From assembly GCA_022113835.1 (NCBI GenBank), contig JAILWY010000021.1:6634001-6698000 (forward strand): a DNA stretch of 64,000 bases. Direction: 5' to 3'. Shown piece after piece: positions 34,075 through 46,102 of the stretch (position 1 is its first letter; each line of letters begins with the position of its first letter). The notes under the pieces were generated by a model. That model was not told where the DNA came from and searched no databases. It saw only the letters and a list, made by a program, of their open reading frames with translations. The translations under genes were made by a program, and so were the position numbers. Source of the DNA: Atopsyche davidsoni (lineage: Eukaryota > Arthropoda > Insecta > Trichoptera > Hydrobiosidae).

Positions 34075-34200
34075 GTGTTTTGTAAAACTTTTCACCAGCT
34101 GTCAAAGCCCCGGCCCAGCGACTCGACAGCACGCGGAGCGCCCGAAAGGCAAACAAGCAAAACAACTCATCGAGCGGGATTTAAGCCGACGAAGATAAGA
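34075..34200 (-). promoter_or_regulatory. Candidate promoter / 5' leader of the signal-peptide gene
   Basis: A CpG-containing patch in AT-rich DNA just upstream of the start exon at 33917-33960. No coding content. Assigned by position and composition only. Confidence 0.3.
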
Positions 34201-37200
34201 CTTGCATACTTTTCACTCAAAAGATGGCAGCGTTTTAATCAAGACATGGACTAGAAAAACTAGAAAACATATTTTGTATTTACGTTTCAATTGCTTGTAT
34301 TAGAAAATAATAAATAAAAGTGAAGTTAAGCAGTGGAGTAACGATTTCCGTTAGTGGTTGATATTTACTAGAAGATGTCGGTGCAAGCGATGAAACTTCT
34401 AATTATTGGTTTGCGACTTAGATACTTCCGTATTATAAAACTTCAGTGATAACCTACTTTAATCTAATATAAAAAAAAATTAGTTACAAAGGTGAAATAT
34501 GTATTTATGCAAGTATGATAATTAAAATGAGATTTACATTGTTGCATTCTTGAATAAATAAATTTTACGATGTATTGTATTTTGAGATATTTTTTTTTTA
34601 AATGATAAATCTTATTTCTTCAGAGGTCATTAATGATTTGACATTTAATGATTTGAATGACAATTTTCTACGATTGAATGCTAATCGTTGGTAAATACGC
34701 TGCCATGAGTAGTTGGTCTTATTATTAAATGGGCAAACATGGCCCGGTCTAAATTTGCTGATTCATTGCATGTGTATGATAATTTTCGTTTGTTTAAGCA
34801 TTAGGTATCAATAAAGTGTTCAAATACTAATCAGCCCAGGATAACAGAGAATTCATTTCGGGCTGAAAAAGTAGATTATCCGTTGCTATCCGATGTCAGT
34901 CCTTTGAAATGTAGGAAACCTCAAATAATAGAGTTTTGTGTTTTAACAACTTTTTTGGTTTAAATGAAATGCGAACTATTAATACTATTTTAATTTAATC
35001 AGCCATTTCCTCATTATTTTATTTTTTTACCACTATACGCCTTATTTTATTAATAAGGTGTGCAGTGACCTAAAAGCAGCAGTCTTTTATATTATACTTC
35101 TTCCACTGACACCTTCCTGCTTATTTTACTTATGCTCTCAGAGTATTTCTGGTGTAAAACTTTTCATTGAGATTATCTCAGTTAGAAATTTTGCTGAGAA
35201 ACATTGAAATTTTTTTTAATTAACACAAAATGTAATAAGTGATATTGTAAATTTCATGGGGGAGTAATTCTTTTAACAGTTTGATGAGCATAATTTTTAT
35301 AATGAATACGTGCATAAATTTTTTTAATAAATTATTAATGGTCACAACAGATCTTGCAAGGGGGCGTTGTGATAATTAAAATTAAAGATTATCGTAAAAA
35401 TGTGATAAAACCTCATTGCTAAAAAAGGCTTTTGTTCCAATGCATAGGATGGAAAGTTAAAAAAAAATGCGCAGTCGCGACCTTTAAGGAGGGCTTTTTA
35501 TTTTCCGTTTTTACAGCACGTATAAAATTAATGACAGCGCGCCATTCCGGGTTATTCCGAAGGATTAATTTATAGTATGATTTATCATCGATAAGGCCTG
35601 CTATGTTACTATGTAATATCCCAAATTTACGACTTTATATCCTTAACTATTCGGCTATAGCCCCTGGAGTTGCGTTTATTAAGATAAATGTCGATAAAAG
35701 AAAATTATTACTAATTTTTAACAATTTTAGAAGATAAGAGAAAATATTGCAGATAATTGAGTAAACTGGTATTCGACTTTCTTTATACGATATTTTATAA
35801 ATATTTAAATTATAATATTTACTTTTAAAACAAGTAAGCATACAGTAGTAATCTCTAATAGGTTTTAGGACAAAGTTATTAGTTTAATTTTGCTACTAAA
35901 ATATCTCCCGTACAATTTATTTGTGCTTAATTTTGTCGTTTTTAATTAAAAAAAGATTATTTGTTTTTACACATTCTTTTCACAAGCATTTAGGTTTTTG
36001 GTTATGTGCAATAAATAAAATAAAAAACGATATCTAGAATTAAGATAGTAAGTAGCATTGGGATGTTAATATGAAAATTATAATTACAATTTTATCAGAT
36101 TAATGAAATATCACGAATCTGAAAGTTTTCAGGTATAATACTTAATAACAAAATTATTTAAGTAATGCAATGATTTGTTGTTAGCAAAGACTACACGCTT
36201 GTGACCTTAAGTGTAGCGTCATGTTGGCTATAACAAAAAGAACAAAAATAAAATTAGTTTGAGAACTTTTCGCTTTGTTTCCTTACGTGAGGTGGAATTC
36301 TTAACAATGAAAGCTAAAATCAAAACGAAGATTAATGACCATGTTGAATATCCTTGCCCAAAGTTTTCTAAACGAGCAAAACGACCAAGGTTTCTTTTAT
36401 AATAGAACTTATTGTTTAAAAGATGTGTCTGACGGGCGCAAAAAAGTCACGACTTTTTTCAAAAGACAATGATGAACAATATGAGAATATGAAAAAAATA
36501 TCATTAAACCTAAAAGTGATCGCTGATATTATTCGTATATATTACTGCTTAGCTTATTTTTAAGAAACAATCAGTTATCAAATTAAAACATATTAATATG
36601 AGTAAGAAACTATGATGTAGACGTGTAAATATAGTAAATAATCAAATTTAAAAGAAATCGTTTTCAAAAGCATGTAATAAATTACCTGCTGGGCTGCATG
36701 CACGTTGTATATTCTGGCTTGTCTCCTATAATTGGCACTTTAATTGGATTTGTCGTTCCAAACTGAATCTAATCAATGTCTGCTCATCTTAGTGGAAAAC
36801 TGCCGACAGAAAAACGATAGTCAAATTTATCGTATCTGAAAAAGATATCAACAGATATAATTTGAATTACTATATATACATATATTTTATAATCATATAT
36901 CAACACGATTAAAGTAAAATAACGACGCTTACTTATATTTGTTATTTAACTATTGAAAAGAGTTTTTTTTTCAGGATCCGCCAAAAGAAAAGATATCTTA
37001 TGTAATAATTCGTAAATTTATGTATTGTGGGAAATTTTCATAATATGAAACTCTAGCACCTATAAATACTTTTAATTATGTAAAATAAAACATTGTCCTT
37101 ACATATTTTCCATCGTCTTCAAGTTTAAGGAAAAGGCATATCATCGGAGAAACAACTTTCAGTGGTGCAAGTATTCTGTGATTTCCTGTAAAAAAATATT

Positions 37201-37290
37201 GAATTAACATATGAAGCAAGAAATAGTCGGTTATGTTTGTTCGCTTCTCTTTGAAACAGAAAAATATAGTTATAAGCTCCACGATTTCAG
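34201..37290. other. Gene-poor AT-rich stretch
   Basis: No recognised coding exon. A minus-strand open segment at 37101-37190 (…LAPLKVVSPMICLF…) has both an acceptor and a donor but overlaps similar plus-strand possibilities, so I do not call it. Confidence 0.35.
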
Positions 37291-37364
37291 ATTATCTGAA
37301 GGTAGCCTTTTTTCCGCTCGTGAAAAAAAACGCCTACCTGGAGTGCCTCCGGCTGTATTAATAG
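37291..37364 (+). CDS. Candidate internal exon, unknown gene
   Basis: 74 bases between a good acceptor (CGATTTCAG) and a strong donor (ATAG|GTATGT). It encodes LSEGSLFSAREKKRL then PGVPPAVLI, entering in phase 2 and leaving in phase 1. The composition is markedly less AT-biased than its flanks. No family recognised. The same strand has further exon-like segments at 38411-38474 and 40799-40878. Confidence 0.35.
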
Positions 37365-38410
37365 GTATGTATTTAAGATTATTTACTAGTATTTTTTTAA
37401 GGCTATGTAAATTCCACAAAAAAGCATAACAGGATTTTCTTTGGTTGATTTGAACATATATCAGCCAGTTTTTGCTATAAAACAATATCAATCTTAGTTC
37501 CATCCTCGGCACTGTTTACCAACGCAGTGATAATGTTTTTGTAGTATTCTGATATTGGAATATATATAGAATAACATATGGTGAGAATACTTCTTTATTA
37601 AAAACTATCAATGGTCTGGTGTACGAAGAATCGATGCAGATTGGGTGTTATTATACAGAGTTAAAAATATACAAATAAAAAATCCACTGTCGTTATTTTT
37701 CGAAGGCATTAGAATCATAAAAATTAATTGTAAAGTGTTTTTACTGACGTAATTGAGATCGTTTACCTGCTGTATTATTTAACTATTTCTCACATCTATT
37801 CTCAGATTACGATTTTGAAAGGCACTTCCCAGGACGAAAGTAAATCTTCGTCCCAGGAGAGACCCTGTCGAAAACGCGCACACAAGATAAAGAAGACAAT
37901 GATCTCAAGAACTTTATCTTATTACAGCGTGAAGCTAGAGCCTCTTTTATGGTTGGTACACGATATTGCCTATGCACGATATAATTAAGTTTAGTAAAAA
38001 TACGAGACATGGTCAGTAGAACAAACATGAAAAAAATTGAAAATAACTACAGCAATAAACATCTCAACAAATATTACAAAATAAATTGCAACGTGTATTT
38101 ATGAAAATAAAAAATATTTAAAAATTTGTCCAAAGGTTTAGTAGATGATTACAACCAATAAGATTAAAAAATTAACACGATTTATTTTACCTTCTGAAGA
38201 TATCTGCTAAATACTTTGGAAGCCGACTCTTCTGAGAAGCACTGCAGCCACACATCTCACATGTTCTAGTAGATTGCGACATTTTGACAAGTAAATATGC
38301 AACTTCAGTTATTGTTTTCAGTTTAAAGTTCTTTCATTTTAAAGTTTACTAACAGTTTATGTAAATCCAGATGTTAGTAACTCACAGTTCTCTAACATTA
38401 AATTTTCAGC

Positions 38411-38474
38411 AGCCCGTGCTATTCGACTGTCAGCAAAATACTGAGTCACCAGTAGAAGACTTTGGTTCCGTTGG
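38411..38474 (+). CDS. Candidate internal exon, unknown gene
   Basis: 64 bases between TTTTCAG and GTTG|GTGAGT. Only one frame is open, encoding QPVLFDCQQNTESPVEDFGSV. Phase 0 in, phase 1 out. It fits the exon at 40799-40878. Between this exon and 37291-37364 there is an open region at about 37806-37983 that might supply connecting sequence, but its splice structure is unclear. Confidence 0.35.
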
Positions 38475-40798
38475 TGAGTTTATTATTGTGACACATTTAA
38501 AAATCATAAGCTATGACTAATTATTGCGACATAATTCTATTTTTGATGTAATGTGCGATTTTTAAACATATAAAATCGTTATTTTTATTTACTAAAAATT
38601 ATATAGAATCGAATCATTTGATTGTAAAATTTTGACTATAAAATAATAGTTTGGTATAATATTACTGAAAATAGCAACAGAGAGTTCCAAATGAATAATT
38701 TACCATAGAAGGAATTTACTTTGAAAGTAAAAATGCGAATTTCATGTAAGTAATTAAAACACAAAAGACCTTTGTCTGTTATACAAAACATCAGACTTTA
38801 CTTCATCAATAACTAGATGTAAAATAAAACTTTTCTATAATTTTTTAATACATTTAATTTAAAAGTCTAGCTAGTCTCTCTTATGATTGATAAAGGATAT
38901 TGCCTTTATTCTATTGATCCAATATATTTTAATTAACTTTGAAATAGTAAAAGTATGAATATAAATAAATCCTCCATCGTGTAATTAGTGTTTTGTAAAT
39001 AAGTATTATTTTTTTAATTTGATTCTTTATTTTATATCATAAAAATAATATATATTGTAATAATGCCAATATTTTAATTTATGCATAAAGGATGTATTAA
39101 ATCTACAAAAGGTGGATACTTTAAGTCTTTAAAGGAAATTAAAATGAATGTTCATATTATAAGCATACGTATAAATTCAATTATATAAAGGAAATTATCT
39201 CATCTGCATTGAAGCAATAATCGATAATTAAAAATGAAATGAAAGATTCATTGTAAAGATGGTCTTAACATATTTTCAATTATAAAATTAAAACATAACA
39301 AAAAAAAAATAAGCAATCTTTATATAATTTCTTATCTAATAATTCCGTTTACATTAAAAGAGATGTAAAAATATTAAAATATTTTTTTTATATAGTTTTT
39401 ATTGTGGGTATGTGTATTTACACGTTAAAACCAATAAATACGTCAAATGCGTTAGAAATAGTTTAATTTTTTTAAAAGTTTTCTAAATATTATTGACATC
39501 TTGATTCTGAAAAGAATCGAATTATTTAAATTTATTTTGAATGAACTGTTTATCAAAATATATATAGAGATATAATATAGATACTGATTTAAAAATTTAA
39601 ACAGTACATTTCAAGCCGTTTGAACTTGATTTGTAATACAATTTTTTTTTGAAAATTCATTTAAATTCATTTATTGCTTAAAAATTAAACCCAACTACTT
39701 GTTGCTATATCTAAAGCAACTAGGAATTTTTGCCCGAGTTACAGAAGTTTTAGACTTTTATGAATTTGCATATTTTCACGATTCTGAAACAAGACCAGGG
39801 GAGTTTTGTGAACAATGGAGGGCTTCATACCCAGAAACGCAAGCAACTTTTTAGGAGTAGATTCTATTGAATGGGTCATGGCAAATAATCCTTTTAGCTT
39901 TTGTTCGAAAAAAAATTGACAGCATGAACCTTATAAAAGGCTTTTGTATTTTTGAACATGCCAGCTTTTGTTTTGAGTAGAATTTCCACTGTGAACTGCA
40001 GTAGCTTATTGAGTGTGAATAGTTCATTGATACTGGACTGTATTATTCCATCAAAGTATAGTTATATTAACACAAATATGAAAAATAAAATGTGTCTACG
40101 ACGCTAGACTATTTTAAATTATTTAAGGCTATGTAATTGCTTATGTAATTGTAAAAAGACGGTTTTAAAATATATGAAAATATTAACAAAACACTATACG
40201 ACGCTGTATCAGTAAGCTGAAGTTAATTATGATGGGTATATCTTCAAATTTACATTGTTGTTATATTATAACAGGAGCAATAAAAATAATTTATGAATGT
40301 TTTGTTGTTTTTTTAAGTATACTCTTATAGGATACTTCAAATATTTTTGAAAGTATTTTTATTTTGATAGTAAAAAGTGATCCCACCGATTTTAAACTTT
40401 TGGAAGTACTTTTGAAATTGCATATATTGAATTTATCAAAACTTACTAACATATCAGTTTGCTTCTGAAAATATTTTTTTGTGTGAATGAATATTTTTAA
40501 ATTATTTTATTTTTGTAATTTCTATTTCAGCAGTTACTTTGCATCGATAAAATATGAGTTGGATTTTAATATAATGACTGCAAATTTATATGTTGATGAA
40601 ACAGCAAGTACACACAGGTAAACCATGTTTTTTACTTCCATTATGAAAATACGTTGAGAAAAGACAAAACTCTCAAGTCATTTCACGATTCGCGATTTCT
40701 GTATAGCTATTTATTTTGATATTACCTATCTGCTCTTCTACACAATAATTTTAGTATAAAGCGTTGAAATATCTAACAATAAATTATAATAGTTTCAG

Positions 40799-40878
40799 AG
40801 CTGGCCGATGGAAGTGGTGATGCAGAAGCTTTTGTGAGGGATCTATTTAGACTCCAGAATACATTACGTGGTGGATAG
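40799..40878 (+). CDS. Candidate terminal exon, unknown gene
   Basis: 80 bases after acceptor AGTTTCAG. Two leading bases complete the split codon left by 38411-38474. It encodes LADGSGDAEAFVRDLF then RLQNTLRGG and a TAG stop at 40876-40878. An AATAAA signal lies at 40925-40930, 47 bases downstream. Acidic, glycine-containing sequence in AT-rich DNA suggests real coding. I do not recognise the protein. Confidence 0.4.
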
Positions 40879-40930
40879 ATCATGCATTGTAGTAGTAAAA
40901 ATAGCGAACAATAAGCCCCTGTACAATAAA

Positions 40931-41856
40931 AGCCGTTGTACGGACAGCACCACCGCTATTGTGGGAAAGTACACGCAGAGGAGAAGGCGGTCTGCCCATA
41001 TTGCACATCTTACAGAAAATTACTTCTTTAGTTTATTTTTTTAAAAATGAACTAAAAGCTGTAAAATGCATCGTAAATTACATATTTTTAAATTTTTAAC
41101 CAAAAGTACTTTCAAATTTCCCAGAATGTATTTTTATTTAAAAATTTGATTTTATCACAGCGTTGCGAAGGTATTTCTTATAAACTCGGGTAATTTATGT
41201 AAAAAATGTTTATCAAAAATAGGTTTGAATATGCAATATTAACTGTACCGATTTTGCAGAGAATATTCAAGTCAATTTGATCTGGCTACTTTGTTAATTC
41301 ATTTAAAAGATAGATTTGTTGTTGACGGGTATCGCAGCCTGTTTGCATTTGAAATTTCATTCATGTTTATTAAAAAATATTTTTTAACGTTATTTTTTGT
41401 ATTTATTTCAGTCAAATGATTTTTTTATTCGTTGTTGCTACAGTTCGATAATAGTGGCAATGTTTTACATTAAACTATGATAAAAAATAATTGAACGTTT
41501 TATAACATGTTGAATTTAAGCAATCGTGTCTTGTATTTGCAATAAAATATATATTTATTTTTTTTGAACTTTCTGTTTGCCGTCGCGTCAACATGTTTCT
41601 TAGTTCAAAAAAATAATTTCACTGATGTTAATTGCTGCTATTTCAACACACAATAATCGCTGGGTCTACATACATATTTTAGTAAATTTAATACAAACGT
41701 AACAATAAGAATCCACGAATAATTCAGTGTTTCTTTGAGTGCCGAGTGGGGTGGGCACCGCGAAGTTGACAAGTTGCCGAGTTTGGACTAAAATTGAAAT
41801 ATACGGAGTATTCCGATTGATCAGTTACTTGTTGTAGTGCCTCATTCTACCAGAAC
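40931..41856. other. AT-rich stretch
   Basis: No gene recognised; the upstream part may be untranslated sequence of the preceding candidate gene. Confidence 0.35.
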
Positions 41857-41937
41857 ATGTGCGAGTGTATTGCTGAAGTACTCTTCATCAAAGGTAGGCT
41901 TTCTATTACGCTGAGCAGAGCTGTCACGAGTACCAAG
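41857..41937 (+). CDS. Candidate start exon, unknown gene
   Basis: ATG at 41857 reads 27 codons (MCECIAEVLFIKGRLS, then ITLSRAVTSTK) to a consensus donor AAG|GTAAGA in phase 0. The 100 bases upstream are GC-richer, like a 5' leader. The next obvious acceptor (42214) leads to an early stop, so the continuation is unknown. Confidence 0.3.
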
Positions 41938-42223
41938 GTAAGATTTCTTTCTCAAATATATGTTTTTTTGCAATCATGTGTTAATCAAGAAAATGCGAAC
42001 GTTTTACGAAAATAAATATAGACATTCATATGTCGTTTGCGATACGTTTTTGGCAAATTATATTTAATGTTATAAGTAGAATTAGGTAAAGAAAAAGATA
42101 GAAATCGATTTGTCATTGTGAAGAAGTCGGCCGCGTTGCAAAAAATATTATATCGGTATAAAATCTGATTTATCACAAACATCAGAGTGTTTAATTTTTT
42201 TTATCGTTTCAGAAAACTAGTGT

Positions 42224-42620
42224 ATGTTAATAATCATTGGTTATCGGATTGGTGAAACGGGACATTGTGAGTTCCGGCCATTGTTAAATATAACTGACAT
42301 TTCAGCTCGTCTCTGGTCGTTTACATTATTTCTTGCACAAGTTTGCTTTGGATTGCGTAATATTTCTGGCAAATTGAGACCAGACGCGACAAATCATGTC
42401 AAACCGAAGCAAGCATCCCTACAAACTTGCGCTGGCGTGGTCTCGTTTAGGTTCAGGGATAATGTGGACCAGATATTAACAGTTGAGGCACACCGAGGCA
42501 GGATGCGGGTTCGCAATGTATGGTGTGGGAATTGTAAGTGCGGGACGCCGTGACGGAAACGGAAGTAACGCGTACAAATGCAGTCGTTTCTGCGGGATGG
42601 CTGCATCCAATTGCATTTCC
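42224..42620. other. CpG-containing region with overlapping open frames
   Basis: Frames of 109 codons (plus, 42224-42553), 76 codons (minus) and 65 codons (plus) overlap here because the composition is GC-rich. None has a recognisable domain. It may be part of the transcription unit beginning at 41857, or a regulatory island. Confidence 0.3.
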
Positions 42621-44754
42621 TCACATTCTCGGAAACTAAAAATACAATTTCGTATTATTTTTAATAAAAAATATTTTTAGGTGTATATTATTTCAGCTTT
42701 CGTGAACACTGTAAAAAATACTACCATTGAAATTTGCATGCATTTCATATTTTTTTAGAATAAGCATAAAATAGTATATTAAATTTATAAGGGATTCATA
42801 TAATTTTTCGACTTCACATTCCCCGAAAATTTATTAGCATTTTTAGTCGAAGAAAAATTATATATTATAAAAAATAATAATTTATATTTTCAAAACTTTA
42901 AAGTAAGTAAGAACAACAGCATAAATTTCATAGGGATTTTTGATACAAATATTAAGCCAAATTTAAAAAAAAAAAATATTACTTAAGAGTGTCACATTCG
43001 AGAATTTTAAGCATGCAACACTCAAAAAAAGTCTCGGTTGTCGTTCGAGCAGTAACATTACTACCGAAAAGTATGTGCTTTACTTGATTTATTTGGTTTT
43101 AAAATGCGGGTGATAATAAGAGCGGACAGCAGAAATGTTACGGTTTGCACCGGGGAATACTGGTTCGCTACCAGTACCCTGTAGAGGTGAAAGTCTACAC
43201 GTCTCGGTTGTAATAAAATAAAATTGTCAAATGTTTCATTGTTATGACTGAAAACAACCGACGTTCACTATTTTTAATAACAGGCAATATTCGTATTTAA
43301 AAAAATTAAAATTTATCGAGGAGATTTAATGTGTCCCATTGCACTACGTGTATAGCTTCATTTAAATAATTAGCTGTTTCAGATACTTGTACTAAAACAT
43401 ATCAAATTTAAAGCTGTCATAAATAATATCGTAATAATTTGAAAAACCACTCGCCCATGTCCGTATTGAGCTGTGAAGGATGAAAAAAATTTCAATGTTT
43501 AATTTATTTATATATACAGAGCTGGTAGATTTAATTATAACAAATAATGTCGCCATCACGTCGCCAGATTTCCAATAGTCGCTTGAAGGGCGACCTAAGA
43601 ACTCAGTAGTAGAAGACACTGTCGCCGCTTGTCAAGTGATCCGAGTCTCCTTTACAAAACACACACGGGCTATTGAATAAATATTCCTTTTATACGAAAC
43701 ACGGAAAAAATGTATCCGTATTTAACTTTCTAGGCACAGAAAGGACCTGCTGTTGACGTACAATATTGTTTTTATTTATTTTAAATCTCATACTAGATTA
43801 AATATTGAACTCGAGACATCATAGTCATTGAATAAGTCCATCTCTTGAATTTTCTTTAATCATTTTTCCAGTTATACAGACTTGCCAATGCTATTAATAG
43901 GATGAAAGTAACGTTTGTTTCAAGTCAATAAATGTAATTAGTCTACAGGGCGATTCTAATATAGAAACAAATGTTTAAACTCATTAATACGGTACGTATT
44001 GGTAGTATCGTATTTAGAAAATACACATACTTGTTTTGTCTATCTTATCTATTTATAAATTATAATATCTATGAATCTCGTGGCAAAATAAATACCCGCG
44101 TGTAAGATATACAAGAATAATGAAATATTAAATTTTAACCTAAAATATTTGTATCCAATGTACACCCTGTAAATGTTCTCAAAACACAGAGGATCTCTAA
44201 TTTTTCAGAAAAACCATTAAAATTGAGGTTAAGTTTAAAAAAAATAAAACCATGACGTATCTGACAAAGACATGACAAAAAATTGACAGTACAAAGAAAT
44301 GTTTTTCTCATCAGTCATATAAAGATAAAACTACAAAGTTTATTTAACAATCGCTTTGTCATTCAAAGAAAGAAATATTTATTCAATCATTATATTTCAA
44401 GAACTTCGTGACTATAGTTCTTTAATTTTTATCTTAACAGAAAATTTTGTTTTAAGCAATATTATTTTGCGCAAAGATTGATAACTGTTAATCGGTGCTC
44501 ACCGGATTGAGCCTAAACCTAACAGATTAAAAAATATTGTTTTTTTATATAAAAAAAATGTTTTTCACTAATAGAATGTTTTATGTACACAAAAAAATAT
44601 TATTATACGAGCTTACGTTTTTGGATTAACTGCCTCGCAACCTATTTGTATTTTTTAAAGTATTGAAATTGAGTTAATATTATCATATAAGCCTAATCAA
44701 AAAGAATCTTTGTAAACAATCTGAAAAAACAAATTTATATCAGATATATCTCAC
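42621..44754. other. Gene-poor AT-rich stretch
   Basis: At 43150-43190 there is a tRNA T-arm-like hairpin (ACTGG, loop TTCGCTA, CCAGT) without the rest of a tRNA. Otherwise nothing supported. Confidence 0.35.
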
Positions 44755-44913
44755 AAACACCAAACCGTTTGAAGAATAAATCCTGTCCTTTGTACACGGG
44801 AAAATTGGTATCCTTGCTACCAGCATCGGTCGGATAAATTTCGGATTTATTGTATGAAGCCTGACGTGTGACGTCATTGGAAATTTCCGGACAGGCCGCA
44901 GATGTAACCGCAC
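44755..44913 (-). CDS. Candidate internal exon, unknown gene
   Basis: 159 bases with acceptor TTTTGTTAG (AG at 44914-44915) and donor GTGAGA. It encodes a hydrophilic segment: AVTSAACPEISNDVTRQ, SYNKSEIYPTDAGSKDTN, FPVYKGQDLFFKRFGV. Phase 1 in and phase 1 out. No family recognised. Codon composition and a balanced residue mix stand out from the AT-rich flanks. Confidence 0.35.
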
Positions 44914-45299
44914 CTAACAAAATACACCCACGACCGAGAAATACGTGAATAAGAATATAAAATACTGATTAAAATTGTTGAATAATTTTGTAAGTCAATT
45001 ATCATATATATATAAATAGATTTTTTTTAGATGTGATGTATATTTTTTGCGTCTAACGTATCAGTGGTTGACAATAAAGATTTGAAATATTTCGTGGCGA
45101 TAACTGTAATCAAAAAGGCAGTTGTATTTCTTCTTTCAATCGCGATATTGATTTATTAAAATAATTATTATCTGTATTATCGGGTTAATTTGTTAAAAAA
45201 AAAATGCTTAAATTATGAAGTATTTTTCTTCCATAAAACGAAACGGTCATGAGTATAATAATTTAGTTTCTGTATTTATCTGTCAAAACGGAGATTGTA

Positions 45300-45350
45300 C
45301 CGGAAATTTGTAAGCACGATTCAACGGTCTCACCACTGAGGCAACAATCA
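45300..45350 (-). repeat. tRNA-derived SINE-like fragment
   Basis: Minus-strand TTGCCTCAGTGGTGAGAC is a strong A-box match. The B-box is not clear. Confidence 0.4.
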
Positions 45351-45973
45351 GGCAACCAAAATAATATATATTATGTATATATAAAACATATGTATAATTT
45401 AAATTTTACACGTGCCACTGGCACGAGCGTGACATATTCGAGGTTTGATATCTAAAAATTGAATCTATAGACACACTTCTCGTGAGAAGTCAGTGGTCGC
45501 AAAGCAAAAAGTAGGTTAGCAAACAAACAAATAATAATCAGAAGTAATAAAAACTAGAGACACTGGAAATACTTTACCACGAAACTTTTTTAATAAGAGC
45601 AAATGAATAAAAACATAAGAACCACATGGGTGTCAGACTGCACTTCTTTGTGATTTCTTAAATAGTACCATACCCAAAGATTTATTTAAACGCTGGGTGG
45701 ATAACCTTTGAGTTAAGAAAATAAATAATTAGATTATTATTCAAAACCTTAGTCAAATTAGACTCATTGTACGTACGTAAATTCATTTATTACTTTTCAT
45801 CGAGACCATGAAAGCCATGAAACAGTATCTCTAAAGATTATTTTGCGCTGGTCCCTATCAGGAGTGCTCATATTTCGTATAATTTTCGTCAGTTTAAAAC
45901 ATACGAAAATGTTAACATGTAAAATTAATGATAAATACTGAAAATGTTTAGAAATATATACTATTCTTCTTAC

Positions 45974-46094
45974 TTGTATCTCAGAGTGGTGACATACAAT
46001 CAAAATCTCAGCACAAAGGACCGAAAACTCAACCTCCATGAATCCAAATGAACTCAGTTTTCTACTATATTTCTTTTCAATAAAACCAGCATGG
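45974..46094 (-). CDS. Candidate exon, unknown gene
   Basis: 121 bases with acceptor TTTTTGCAAAG (AG at 46095-46096) and donor CAA|GTAAGA. It encodes HAGFIEKKYSRKLSSFGF, then MEVEFSVLCAEILIV and CHHSEIQ. Phase 2 in, phase 0 out, so it does not join 44755-44913 directly without another exon between. No family recognised. Confidence 0.3.
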
Positions 46095-46102
46095 CTTTGC
46101 AA

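Noticed and set aside
37101..37190. Minus-strand exon-like segment
   Set aside because: Open frames exist on both strands and no partner exon was found.
40531..40618. Open plus-strand segment with acceptor and donor (SYFASIKYELDF…)
   Set aside because: Enters and leaves in phase 2, which fits neither 38411-38474 nor 40799-40878; may be chance.
43150..43190. T-arm-like hairpin suggesting a tRNA gene
   Set aside because: No acceptor stem, D-arm or anticodon arm could be found around it.
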